This document shows, in pieces, positions 14,350 to 21,031 of a stretch of 21,031 nucleotides of DNA (within the stretch, counting starts at the first letter, position 1; each line of letters begins with the position of its first letter). This DNA is from CAZOZP01 sp964584325. GTDB taxonomy: Bacteria; Bacteroidota; Ignavibacteria; Ignavibacteriales; Melioribacteraceae. The notes under the pieces were generated by a model that saw only the letters and a program-made list of their open reading frames with translations, was not told the origin of the DNA and searched no databases. The stretch lies in NCBI GenBank assembly GCA_964584325.1, contig CAZOZP010000057.1, forward strand, positions 1 through 21,031, given 5' to 3'. The position numbers and the translations under genes are program-made.

Positions 14350-14697
14350 TTGGAATCAAAAAAATTTGCTGAACTTACTGCTGAAGTTATCCTTTCAAAA
14401 AAAGGGAAAGGGGTAAAGATTCTTGAAATCAGAAAAATATCAACCTTAACAGATTATTTTGTAATCTGTTCTGCTGATTCGGATATTCAGGTAAAAGCAA
14501 TTTCAGATGAGATTGAAAAGCAACTCGGGGACAGGGGAATTAAAACTGCGCACAAGGAAGGTTACGAATCCTTAAACTGGGTATTGCTCGATTATTTTGA
14601 TGTTATTGTGCACATATTCAGACACGAAACAAGAGAATTCTATAATCTTGAAAAGTTTTGGAGCGATGCTCCTGTTACGGAAGTTAACGATAATTAA
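14350..14697 (+). CDS. rsfS: Ribosome silencing factor RsfS
   Basis: RsfS (DUF143/Iojap) binds ribosomal protein uL14 and blocks subunit joining when nutrients are low. Diagnostic blocks are ILEIRKISTLTDYFVICSADSD, GIKTAHKEGYESLNWVLLDYFDVIVHIF and TREFYNLEKFWSDAP. The 115 residues match family length (about 105-120). The gene has no internal methionine at all, so the TTG at 14350 is required; it is supported by a perfect AGGAG (14340-14344) five bases upstream. It sits between the LytR_C gene and argS in a close plus-strand run. In many bacteria a LytR-family gene and rsfS are adjacent. Confidence 0.96.
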   Translation: MESKKFAELTAEVILSKKGKGVKILEIRKISTLTDYFVICSADSDIQVKAISDEIEKQLGDRGIKTAHKEGYESLNWVLLDYFDVIVHIFRHETREFYNLEKFWSDAPVTEVNDN

Positions 14698-14712
14698 TGA
14701 AACGGGATTAAA

Positions 14713-16341
14713 TTGAAAAAGTATCTACATGAAATATTCAAACCGCTTCAGGATAAACTGAATTACCTGAACGGCCAGACACTTCTTTTTACGGTGCCGA
14801 ACCAGAGTACTAACGGAGATTATTCAACTAACATCGCAATGACAGCGGCAAAAACTGCCGGAAAAAATCCGCGCCAGGTTGCTTCTGAGATACTTGAAAA
14901 TCTTGAATATGACAAGACTATTATCGAGAAGATAGAAATTGCCGGACCGGGTTTTCTCAACTTTTACTTTACACCTGCCTATGCTGCTCAAATTATTAAA
15001 ACGATTTCGGCTAAAGGTAATGAATTCGGTCGTTCCGGAAAATATAAAGGAAAGAAAGCTCTTGTTGAATTTGTATCTGCAAATCCAACCGGACCTTTAA
15101 CTGTGGGTCACGGCAGAAATTCTGTTATCGGAGATACATTGGCAAATATGCTTTCGGCAGCCGGCTACGATGTTCAGAGAGAATACTATTTCAATAATGC
15201 CGGACGCCAGATGCGTGTCCTTGGCGACTCGGTAAAGCAAAGATATCTTCAGCTTCTCGGGAAGGATATCAGTTTCCCTGAAGATTATTACCAGGGTGAA
15301 TATATCACGGATATTGCAAGAAAACTTCTTGAAGAAAAAGGAAACGGATTTGCAGACGAAGATCCGGAAGGAATTTTCAAGGCGATTGCCGAACAGGAGA
15401 TATTTGCCGATATAAAGAACACGCTCTCAAGACTCGGAATTAATTTTGATACTTATTTTAACGAAAACTCATTGTACGAAGAGGGAAATGTTAAAGGTCT
15501 TCTTGAAAAATTCAAAAATGACGGTCTCTCTTATGAAAAAGACGGTGCTGTCTGGCTGAAACTTGCCGAAATGGGGAATGAACAGGATAAGGTTATTGTT
15601 AAATCTACCGGTGAACCGACATACCGACTTCCTGATATTGCTTATCATATAAATAAGTTTGAAAGGGGATATGACCTTATGGTTGATCTTTTCGGCTCGG
15701 ATCATATGGCTACTTATCCTGATGTTATGGCTGCACTAAAGGTGATGGGTTACGACATTGATAAAGTGAAAGTTATTATCCATCAGTTTGTTACTATAAT
15801 GGATAACGGACAAATAGTTAAAATGTCAACAAGAAAGGCAAATTTCATTACTCTTGATGAACTGATTGACGAAGCCGGAGCTGATGTCGTAAGATATTTC
15901 TTTATTATGAGAAGTGTGTCAAGTCATCTGAATTTTGATATTAAACTGGCTAAAACGCAATCCGATGAGAATCCGGTTTTCTATTTGCAATATGCTCATG
16001 CAAGAATATGCTCTATTCTTAGAATGACCGGGGAGCAGGGACTTAAGGAGTCGGAGGAAAATCTTCATCTTCTTACTACTCCTGAAGAATATGCTCTTAT
16101 TAAAAAACTTCATGAGTATGAAGAGGAAATTCTTTACAGTGCTGAAAACTACGAGTGCCACAGAATAGCAGGATATCTGGAAGAACTGGCGGCTTTGTTC
16201 CATAAATTCTATACTCAGTGCAGAATAATTGGATCGGCAAAGGAAGTTGCTGAAGCGAGAATATCACTTGCAAAAGCAGTTCGTACTGTTCTAAGAAACG
16301 GACTCGGAATTCTCGGACTTTCGGCACCCGAAAAAATGTGA
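14713..16341 (+). CDS. argS: Arginyl-tRNA synthetase
   Basis: ArgS charges tRNA-Arg. The 542-residue class I enzyme shows an N-terminal Arg-tRNA-synthetase domain (about 1-85), the HIGH-like site in SANPTGPLTVGHGRN, the DLFGSDHMATYPD and GQIVKMSTRKANFITLDEL (KMSK-like) blocks, and a C-terminal DALR anticodon domain (YLQYAHARICSIL onward). The start is TTG at 14713: the only near ATG (14698) runs into a stop within five codons, and the next in-frame Met is at residue 43, too late for the N-terminal domain. GGGA lies about seven bases upstream. The gene ends two bases before the stop of the opposite-strand comF, with no room for a terminator. Confidence 0.97.
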   Translation: MKKYLHEIFKPLQDKLNYLNGQTLLFTVPNQSTNGDYSTNIAMTAAKTAGKNPRQVASEILENLEYDKTIIEKIEIAGPGFLNFYFTPAYAAQIIKTISAKGNEFGRSGKYKGKKALVEFVSANPTGPLTVGHGRNSVIGDTLANMLSAAGYDVQREYYFNNAGRQMRVLGDSVKQRYLQLLGKDISFPEDYYQGEYITDIARKLLEEKGNGFADEDPEGIFKAIAEQEIFADIKNTLSRLGINFDTYFNENSLYEEGNVKGLLEKFKNDGLSYEKDGAVWLKLAEMGNEQDKVIVKSTGEPTYRLPDIAYHINKFERGYDLMVDLFGSDHMATYPDVMAALKVMGYDIDKVKVIIHQFVTIMDNGQIVKMSTRKANFITLDELIDEAGADVVRYFFIMRSVSSHLNFDIKLAKTQSDENPVFYLQYAHARICSILRMTGEQGLKESEENLHLLTTPEEYALIKKLHEYEEEILYSAENYECHRIAGYLEELAALFHKFYTQCRIIGSAKEVAEARISLAKAVRTVLRNGLGILGLSAPEKM

Positions 16342-16343
16342 TA

Positions 16344-17018
16344 TCAGCCTGTAAGGCCTACTGAAACTGCAGTTATGCCTGCGGCACCGGCATTAAGCAG
16401 AACACGGGCGCATTCTGAAACAGTTGCGCCTGTTGTAATTACATCATCAATAAGAATAATCTGCTTCCCTTTAATTCTGTCAGAATATTTTACTTTAAAT
16501 GAATCTTTTATGTTTTCAGCTCTTTCTTCAAGTGTTTTTGTGGTTTGAGTTGTAAGATGTCTTACTTTTATCAGTGCTTTTTCTTCAAAACATAATCCCA
16601 ATTCTTTTGCGAAAGGCTTTGCTATCATAGCACTTTGGTTATATCCGCGTTCGAGCTTTCTTATTTTATGAACTGGGACCGGAACTACAATAGTATTCTC
16701 CGCTATTTCCAGAGGGTAATGATATGCAAGTATTCCGCCAAGATATTTCCCTATGGAATGCTGGTTTTTATACTTCAGAGAGTGAATAAGTTCTCCGAGA
16801 GGATTGCTCCCGTCATAAACAAAAAGCGAATATAATCTGTCAACAACTAATCCCTCGAAGAACTTTCTGGTGTATTCAATGTTAAGCCTTCCTTCCGAAA
16901 CCAAAGGTATTGCGGCATAGCATTCGGAACAAAGAAAGATACTCCCTGATTCGGTAGGATTAGAGCATTTAAAGCATCGGGGCGGAAAAAAGAAATCAAT
17001 GATTTTTAAGGCAAACAT
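16344..17018 (-). CDS. ComF family protein (zinc ribbon plus phosphoribosyltransferase-like domain)
   Basis: The 224-residue protein has an N-terminal four-cysteine zinc ribbon (Cys15, Cys18, Cys30, Cys33) and a type I phosphoribosyltransferase domain with VVPVPVHKIRKLERGYNQS and the PRPP loop ILIDDVITTGAT. This is the architecture of ComF/GntX/CT398-like proteins linked to DNA uptake in naturally competent bacteria; an enzymatic reaction has not been established for the family. Its ATG directly follows the hemerythrin stop (TAAATG), so translation is probably coupled. It is the last gene of surE-VWA-hemerythrin-comF. No other competence gene is in the window, so a competence role here is inference. 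Confidence 0.92.
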   Translation of the reverse strand: MFALKIIDFFFPPRCFKCSNPTESGSIFLCSECYAAIPLVSEGRLNIEYTRKFFEGLVVDRLYSLFVYDGSNPLGELIHSLKYKNQHSIGKYLGGILAYHYPLEIAENTIVVPVPVHKIRKLERGYNQSAMIAKPFAKELGLCFEEKALIKVRHLTTQTTKTLEERAENIKDSFKVKYSDRIKGKQIILIDDVITTGATVSECARVLLNAGAAGITAVSVGLTG

Positions 17019-17423
17019 TTAATCATTCATTTTATGAAGAAGATAGATGCTCATTTTTTTGTCGTTTAAGACAATGTGATTGCTGAACCAACGTTTTAAT
17101 GACTGAAGAAAAAGTAAATGCAGTCTTTCTTTTCCTTCTTTCACTTTTGTTGAATATGCAATCAGTTTTCCCTGGAATCTGTCGTGTTCAAGCTTGTGAG
17201 AAAAAAAGTGTTCAAACGAGTGCTTCTTCATAGCATCTTCTTCCGTTTTAAAATGCAATGCGGAAAGCGTGGTTAGCTCATCTAACAGTCTGATAATTTC
17301 TTCGTTATTGTTAGTTGCCAGAAGATTGTAAAGAGAGTTAACTTTGTCAATAAAAGCAATGTGCTGACCGTCAATTTCAGGAATATTCAGTATCTCGTCT
17401 TCAGCGATTTCAAAAAATTTCAT
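17019..17423 (-). CDS. Bacteriohemerythrin, second copy
   Basis: This 134-residue single-domain hemerythrin has all seven ligands: His21 (DGQHIAF), His57 and Glu61 (LHFKTEED), His76 and His80 (SHKLEH), His116 and Asp121 (NHIVLNDKK). It is only moderately similar to the copy at 7555-7962, so it is not a recent duplicate. The conserved N-terminal Trp of that copy is absent (FFEIAEDEI). AAGGAG lies four to five bases before the ATG, the strongest ribosome site of this unit, so it may be made at higher levels than its neighbours. Its stop abuts the comF start. O2 or NO binding is expected from the family; why it is placed between a VWA protein and comF is unknown. Confidence 0.9.
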   Translation of the reverse strand: MKFFEIAEDEILNIPEIDGQHIAFIDKVNSLYNLLATNNNEEIIRLLDELTTLSALHFKTEEDAMKKHSFEHFFSHKLEHDRFQGKLIAYSTKVKEGKERLHLLFLQSLKRWFSNHIVLNDKKMSIYLLHKMND

Positions 17424-17435
17424 AAATCTCCTTTA

Positions 17436-19568
17436 TTATAATAGTCCGGTACGCTTTCGCAAAATCCATTCAATAGAAAGAAGCAAAATTACTATAGCCA
17501 TTAGCTTGCCGATATCACGCAGAAGAACAGGATACTCAGTTGTTTTAATATATTCCGATTCAACCGCAGTCTTTCTGAGAATTTCCTGCAATCCGGAAGT
17601 ATTCCCAATATCATAATACCCGGCTTTTGATTTAGCCGCAACAGATTTAAGCATGTTCTTATCAAGAACGGGATTAACGGCTTCTGCATCAGTTGCGGAA
17701 ACAAAGAATTTGCCTGTTTTTGTTTTCACTGCATTGCCATATTTTACCGTTGCTTTATATGTGTATTCACCAGGCAGCGGATTATCAAAGTAGCCGGAAT
17801 AATTGCCGTTGCCCTCCGAATCCATGGTAAGCGAGCTTGTTCGGCCTTCAGAAGCAACTGTTATAATAATCTCTGCATCTTCAACAGGTGAAAGAGTTTC
17901 GTCTGCTGCTTCACCAGTAAAAAAAACTCTTTCACCACTGCTGTATATCCGGCGCGAAGGTGTAATTCTAATTAATTCAGCCGATTCATCCATAGAAAGA
18001 AATCTGGCGAGATTCGTTATAAACAAATTAAAATGCAAGTTACCTTCATTGCTCTGAAGTTTCCATTTCCATATATCCTGAGCAAGAAGCAGTGCAGATT
18101 TCCTTCCGTCTTCATTAAACACAGACAAAACAGGATCAGAGGTTTTGATTTTATTCATAAATGATTTAAGTAATATCAAAGCCCCCGGTTTCGTTTCAAG
18201 ACGCACTTCGGGATACGAAACAGGGGAAAGTTTTTCCCAATCGATTCCTGAAGCAGAAGATGTGTTCTTAACAAGAATGTGTTCCGCTATTCCGCGTTCA
18301 GTCTGAACTTGTCGGTATTCCGGAGTAAAACCCTTTATTTCCGCAGGCAGATAAGAATTATATTTTTTCAGCTCATTAAAATCTGTTGACAGGCCGGCCA
18401 AAATGCAAAATGGTTTTTTTGATGATGATATTGCAGAAAAGATTCGGTTTCCTGAATTTGAAGGGAAGCCTGCAGCGGGGTAGCCGATAAGAAAAAAAAC
18501 ATCCGCACTGTCTATGATTCCGGAAAGATTTACCTTTTCCGCAAAAGTATTATTTCCGAGATATGTAACAGATGAAATCGAAAAGTCTTTATTGCCGGTA
18601 AGTGTATTTTTTATTGCCGAAAGATCTTTGGAAGGCGATCCTGCTATTAAAGTAATTCTGATAAGATTGTTTCTTACATTAACAGGGAATTCACGGGAAT
18701 TATTCCCTAATGATTTTTCCTTACCCGGTGAGGATGCCGTTATTCTAAGCCTTTTTACTCCCGGGGATGATGGAGTGTAATTGAAATCTGCCTTATAGAT
18801 ACCGTCTGCCCCGGTTTTTACTTTAACCTCTGAGATCAGCGCATTGTTTTCAAAAAGCGAAACTGTTATTTCATTATCACTGAAACCGTTCGAAAGAATG
18901 TTTGCATTGATAACGGAAGATTTTCCGGGGAAAAGAATTCCGGGCGGGTTGATATCCTTAATCTCTATATCGCCGGTTGTCGAAGTATCTCCAAGTCCCA
19001 CGGTAAAAATTCTTAATCCTTCCGGAAAGGGCGCGTAGAGCGGATCAACGCCGGCAGTTACCATGCCATCGGATACAATTACCGCTGAAGCCGCTTCATC
19101 CTTTTTACTGCTTAAAAAATCTGCAATTGCAGAAATATCCGTTAAGGGCGATTGGAGAGTAATAGAATCACTGTCAGAGAATTGTTCAAGTTGTTTTCCG
19201 AAAAGGAAAAATTCCGGGTTTAGACTCTCATCGCCTTCAAGTTTATTGAAAAGAGATTTAAGACTCAGGAGATTTTCATCTTTGTTTTTTATGGACAGAG
19301 AGCGGGAATTATCAAAAAAGACAAATGTTTTTCTTTTAGGCTTTTCGGAATAGATAATGTTTACTACAGTTTCAAACAAAACAAGCAGAACAATCGAAAG
19401 GGCCAGGAATCTAATGGAAGTAAGGATAATTCTTACCGGAAGGGAAATAACCGGATTTGTTTTTCTGTAATAGAAGAAGGAAATACAAAATGCCGCAATT
19501 ATGACAATAACAGCCGCGTAGGGATTTATACCGAAGAGAATATCAATTTTCGGGATAGAGTTATTCAA
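17436..19568 (-). CDS. VWA-like multidomain inner-membrane protein of unknown function
   Basis: The 710-residue protein has two N-terminal membrane helices (about 16-34 and 43-73), a large periplasmic part and a C-terminal helix (about 686-702) followed by a basic tail (LRKRTGLL). Residues about 78-195 resemble a von Willebrand A domain: FVFFDNSRSLS carries a DxSxS metal site (86-90), with AVIVSDGMVT at 162-171 and FTVGLGD at 188-194. A CARDB-like beta region follows (about 200-300), then an alpha/beta segment (about 300-410, DVFFLIGYPAAGFPS) resembling a glutamine-amidotransferase-like fold, and a beta domain near 540-625. The build is that of Bat-type aerotolerance or wall-associated proteins, but no moxR or DUF58 partner is present. 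The TTG at 19568 is needed, since the next Met is residue 169. It starts seven bases after surE. Confidence 0.8.
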   Translation of the reverse strand: MNNSIPKIDILFGINPYAAVIVIIAAFCISFFYYRKTNPVISLPVRIILTSIRFLALSIVLLVLFETVVNIIYSEKPKRKTFVFFDNSRSLSIKNKDENLLSLKSLFNKLEGDESLNPEFFLFGKQLEQFSDSDSITLQSPLTDISAIADFLSSKKDEAASAVIVSDGMVTAGVDPLYAPFPEGLRIFTVGLGDTSTTGDIEIKDINPPGILFPGKSSVINANILSNGFSDNEITVSLFENNALISEVKVKTGADGIYKADFNYTPSSPGVKRLRITASSPGKEKSLGNNSREFPVNVRNNLIRITLIAGSPSKDLSAIKNTLTGNKDFSISSVTYLGNNTFAEKVNLSGIIDSADVFFLIGYPAAGFPSNSGNRIFSAISSSKKPFCILAGLSTDFNELKKYNSYLPAEIKGFTPEYRQVQTERGIAEHILVKNTSSASGIDWEKLSPVSYPEVRLETKPGALILLKSFMNKIKTSDPVLSVFNEDGRKSALLLAQDIWKWKLQSNEGNLHFNLFITNLARFLSMDESAELIRITPSRRIYSSGERVFFTGEAADETLSPVEDAEIIITVASEGRTSSLTMDSEGNGNYSGYFDNPLPGEYTYKATVKYGNAVKTKTGKFFVSATDAEAVNPVLDKNMLKSVAAKSKAGYYDIGNTSGLQEILRKTAVESEYIKTTEYPVLLRDIGKLMAIVILLLSIEWILRKRTGLL

Positions 19569-19575
19569 ATACAGC

Positions 19576-20343
19576 CTAAAGTTTTAGTGAATTTAATCCC
19601 CATGACTTCATATCAGCAAATGCCTGATAATCCGTCAGATCGAAATGAACGGGAGTTACAGAAACAAATCCTTTCCGGAGAGCATATTGATCAGCCGATT
19701 CGTCTATATCGGTATTAGTCAGGAAACCCTTCAGCCAGTAATAATTTTTTCCGTAGGGGTCATGTCGTTCTTCATATTCTTCCTCCCATTTGGATTTCCC
19801 CTGACAAGTAAGTTTTAGTCCCTTAATCTTTTCTTTAGGAAGATCAGGAACATTAACATTAAGGAGAGTACCCTCAGGTAGTCCGTTCTTAATAACCATT
19901 TCGGAAATTATTAAAGCAACTTCTGCAGAGGGGAGGTAGTCGTGCGGATTATGATCAGCCACGGAAACAGCAATTGAAGGAACATTCATTATTGCGGCTT
20001 CTCTTGCCGCAGAAACAGTTCCCGAATATATTATACTGATTGCCGTATTAGCGCCATTATTAATTCCTGATACAACCAAATCCGGCTTACAGCCAAGAAT
20101 ATTTTTAATACCAATCTTCACGCAGTCAGCCGGAGTTCCCGCAACAGCATAACCGAAGAATTCACCGTTCTTATAATACTCATTTATTCGGAGCGGATTT
20201 TTCATGGTAATCGAATGTCCAGCAGCACTTTGTTCAGTTTCCGGAGCAACAACAATAACATCACCGAGAGTTTTCAGGGCATTGGACAAAGAATAAATAC
20301 CTTTGGAATAAATTCCGTCGTCATTGGAAACCAGAATCTTCAA
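19576..20343 (-). CDS. surE: 5'/3'-nucleotidase SurE
   Basis: SurE dephosphorylates nucleoside monophosphates (and can act on short polyphosphate) and aids stationary-phase survival in E. coli. Motifs are complete: ILVSNDDGI with the metal-binding Asp pair, VVAPETEQSAAGHSIT with the conserved Ser, VAGTPADCVKIG and VSGINNGAN with the metal-binding Asn, then YSGTVSAAREA. The start is probably the TTG at 20343 (MKILVSNDDG, 255 residues): it matches the family N terminus and has AGAGG five bases upstream. A GTG at 20349 would add two residues but overlaps that ribosome site. There is no ATG before residue 48. It heads the unit surE-VWA-hemerythrin-comF. Confidence 0.96.
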   Translation of the reverse strand: MKILVSNDDGIYSKGIYSLSNALKTLGDVIVVAPETEQSAAGHSITMKNPLRINEYYKNGEFFGYAVAGTPADCVKIGIKNILGCKPDLVVSGINNGANTAISIIYSGTVSAAREAAIMNVPSIAVSVADHNPHDYLPSAEVALIISEMVIKNGLPEGTLLNVNVPDLPKEKIKGLKLTCQGKSKWEEEYEERHDPYGKNYYWLKGFLTNTDIDESADQYALRKGFVSVTPVHFDLTDYQAFADMKSWGLNSLKL

Positions 20344-20365
20344 ATCCACCTCTAAATTTCAATCA

Positions 20366-20397
20366 TAAAAATAACACTTCCCGCGCATTTAAACAAA
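20366..20397 (-). promoter_or_regulatory. Candidate promoter of the surE unit
   Basis: Minus-strand TTTG (20394-20397), 20 bases, then TATTTTTA (20366-20373) repeats the pattern TTTG-N20-TAnnTTT. The leader to the TTG at 20343 is about 15 bases and holds AGAGG. Confidence 0.4.
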
Positions 20398-20426
20398 AGA
20401 ATAATTGGGCATGGGCGGTATGGAGC

Positions 20427-20582
20427 CGGGATGGAGATAAAATACCGGGCAACTTTGAGAACCAAATCTATTCTTTCTTCAGCCCCGGAGGGGCGGCATC
20501 TTAGTAACAAAACCAACCACCCACAAAACCACGCACCATCCGGCAGGATGGTGGATGTGTTTTATCTCTCTTCTTTTCTTTG
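20427..20582. repeat. Structured direct repeat, copy 1
   Basis: Starts with CGGGATG and ends with CTTTTCTTTG. The core from 20467 to 20509 is identical to copy 2. It contains two hairpins: GCCCC-GGA-GGGGC (20482-20494) and CACCATCC-GGCA-GGATGGTG (20534-20553, eight pairs). The repeat recurs 400 bases downstream in the same orientation. Confidence 0.9.
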
Positions 20583-20633
20583 CTTGTCCAAAGAATCCCG
20601 ATAAATCGGGACAAGCTGAAGCAAAAGAAAAGA
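20572..20633. repeat. Long imperfect hairpin
   Basis: TCTTTTCTTTGC (20572-20583) pairs with GCAAAAGAAAAGA (20621-20633, one extra A), and the adjacent TTGTCC (20584-20589) pairs with GGACAA (20609-20614). The interior holds a 16-base palindrome TCCCGATAAATCGGGA (20596-20611), which would compete with the longer fold. It starts inside the end of repeat copy 1. Confidence 0.75.
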
Positions 20634-20634
20634 C

Positions 20635-20813
20635 AGGCTAAAAATGAAATGCCTAAAATCTGCTCTCCCTCCGCTAAGGAAAAATAAACTCTCTGCGGCC
20701 TTTGTTTCTTAAATCTTTAACTGGCTTAATCTCTACGGCCTCCGGTCAAACAGTATTTTTCCTTTTAACGCTTCGTTCGAGCAGATTCCTTAACGGCATT
20801 TCATTTTAAGCCT
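20635..20813. repeat. Long imperfect inverted repeat
   Basis: The left arm (20635-20665, AGGCTAAAAATGAAATGCC to ATCTGCTC) is the reverse complement of the right arm (20779-20813) apart from one substitution and a few inserted bases. Similarity continues inward through GGAAAAATA (20678-20686 against its complement near 20756-20764). Short CCCG/CGGG palindromes flank both arms (20596-20611, 20815-20831). No open reading frame lies between. Confidence 0.8.
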
Positions 20814-20826
20814 TTCCCGCCTGCGT

Positions 20827-20978
20827 CGGGATGAGGTTTAAATACTGTGAACTTTGAGAATAGAATCTATTCTTTCTTCAGCCCCGGAGGGGCGGCATCT
20901 TAGTAACAGAACCAGACCCTTCAAAACCCCGCACCACCCGGAAGGGTGGGGGATGTGTTATATCAGACCTTTTCTTTG
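20827..20978. repeat. Structured direct repeat, copy 2
   Basis: Second copy of the repeat at 20427-20582, same orientation. The hairpins are GCCCC-GGA-GGGGC (20881-20893) and CACCACCC-GGAA-GGGTGGGG (20932-20951). In the second hairpin the T-A pair of copy 1 is replaced by C-G, and one outer pair (A with G) is lost. Sequence after CTTTTCTTTG differs from copy 1. Confidence 0.9.
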
Positions 20979-21031
20979 TAATTATCTTCTTGCAAAAACC
21001 AACAACCGTAATTCGTATATTTCAAATAATG

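Larger units (their letters stand above)
20350..21031. other. Gene-free repeat-rich intergenic region
   Basis: About 680 bases to the window end with no plausible reading frame on either strand. Base composition and texture differ from the flanking genes: GC-rich palindromes alternate with pyrimidine-rich tracts. The region holds the surE promoter (20366-20397), two direct repeats (20427-20582 and 20827-20978), a hairpin (20572-20633) and a long imperfect inverted repeat (20635-20813). The last ATG (21029-21031) could start a next gene, but this cannot be judged. Confidence 0.85.

Noticed and set aside
17436..19568. Component of a Bat/MoxR operon
   Set aside because: The VWA-like architecture fits loosely, but no moxR, DUF58 or second VWA gene is adjacent, so the specific name is not justified.
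7555..20343. Defence system or phage-derived island
   Set aside because: Every gene with a recognisable family here is housekeeping or common accessory; no nuclease, integrase, toxin-antitoxin pair or phage gene is seen.
20427..20978. CRISPR array
   Set aside because: There are only two long repeat copies with 245 bases between, and the interior is itself an inverted repeat; no cas genes are nearby.
20350..21031. Decayed protein gene or insertion sequence with transposase
   Set aside because: No reading frame of useful length and no recognisable peptide fragment on either strand; the sequence is explained better by palindromes and repeats.

Overview
The window looks like chromosome from a member of the Bacteroidota/Chlorobiota assemblage, most probably an Ignavibacteria-like lineage. 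The strongest clue is the C-terminal secretion signal of the protein at 8140-9078, with the NYPNPFNP...YNMLGQEV...GLYLYKL pattern of type IX secretion (T9SS) sorting domains. Other clues are a Reg_prop/Y_Y_Y sensor kinase, a thrombospondin-3-linked outer-membrane protein, and promoter-like sequences of the Bacteroidota type (TTTG, about 20 bases, TAnnTTT). Clear Shine-Dalgarno sequences (GGAGG, AGGAG) precede several genes, which fits Ignavibacteria better than typical Bacteroidia. The placement is inference.

Left part (59-9078): a lytic transglycosylase and the ABC-F translation factor EttA form a minus-strand pair. Divergent to them is a plus-strand pair, an outer-membrane barrel/TSP3/SPOR protein overlapping by one base a 1104-residue periplasmic-propeller histidine kinase. 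A bacteriohemerythrin gene converges on the kinase. A secreted T9SS-type cargo protein follows.

Middle (9117-14697): a tRNA-Ser(GGA) gene, a strong terminator, and a minus-strand unit mrp-nfu-tpiA (Fe-S carrier proteins plus triosephosphate isomerase). Then mazG and ridA are divergent; both are metabolite-damage or nucleotide-housecleaning functions. After them come panD (pantothenate/CoA precursor), a small exported protein of unknown function, a stand-alone LytR_C-domain membrane protein and the ribosome silencing factor rsfS.

Right part (14713-20343): argS ends the plus-strand run and converges, two bases apart, on a minus-strand unit surE - VWA-like membrane protein - hemerythrin - comF. 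Many genes here need TTG or GTG starts.

The last 680 bases (20350-21031) hold no gene. They carry two copies of a structured repeat about 155 bp long flanking a long imperfect inverted repeat. This is the least explained DNA in the window. No CRISPR array, transposase, phage gene or recognisable defence system is visible; most of the window is ordinary housekeeping sequence. The best leads are the terminal repeat element, the SPOR-barrel/propeller-kinase pair next to a glycan-cleaving enzyme, and an Mrp ATPase without its usual CxxC translationally coupled to a CxxC-bearing Nfu protein.
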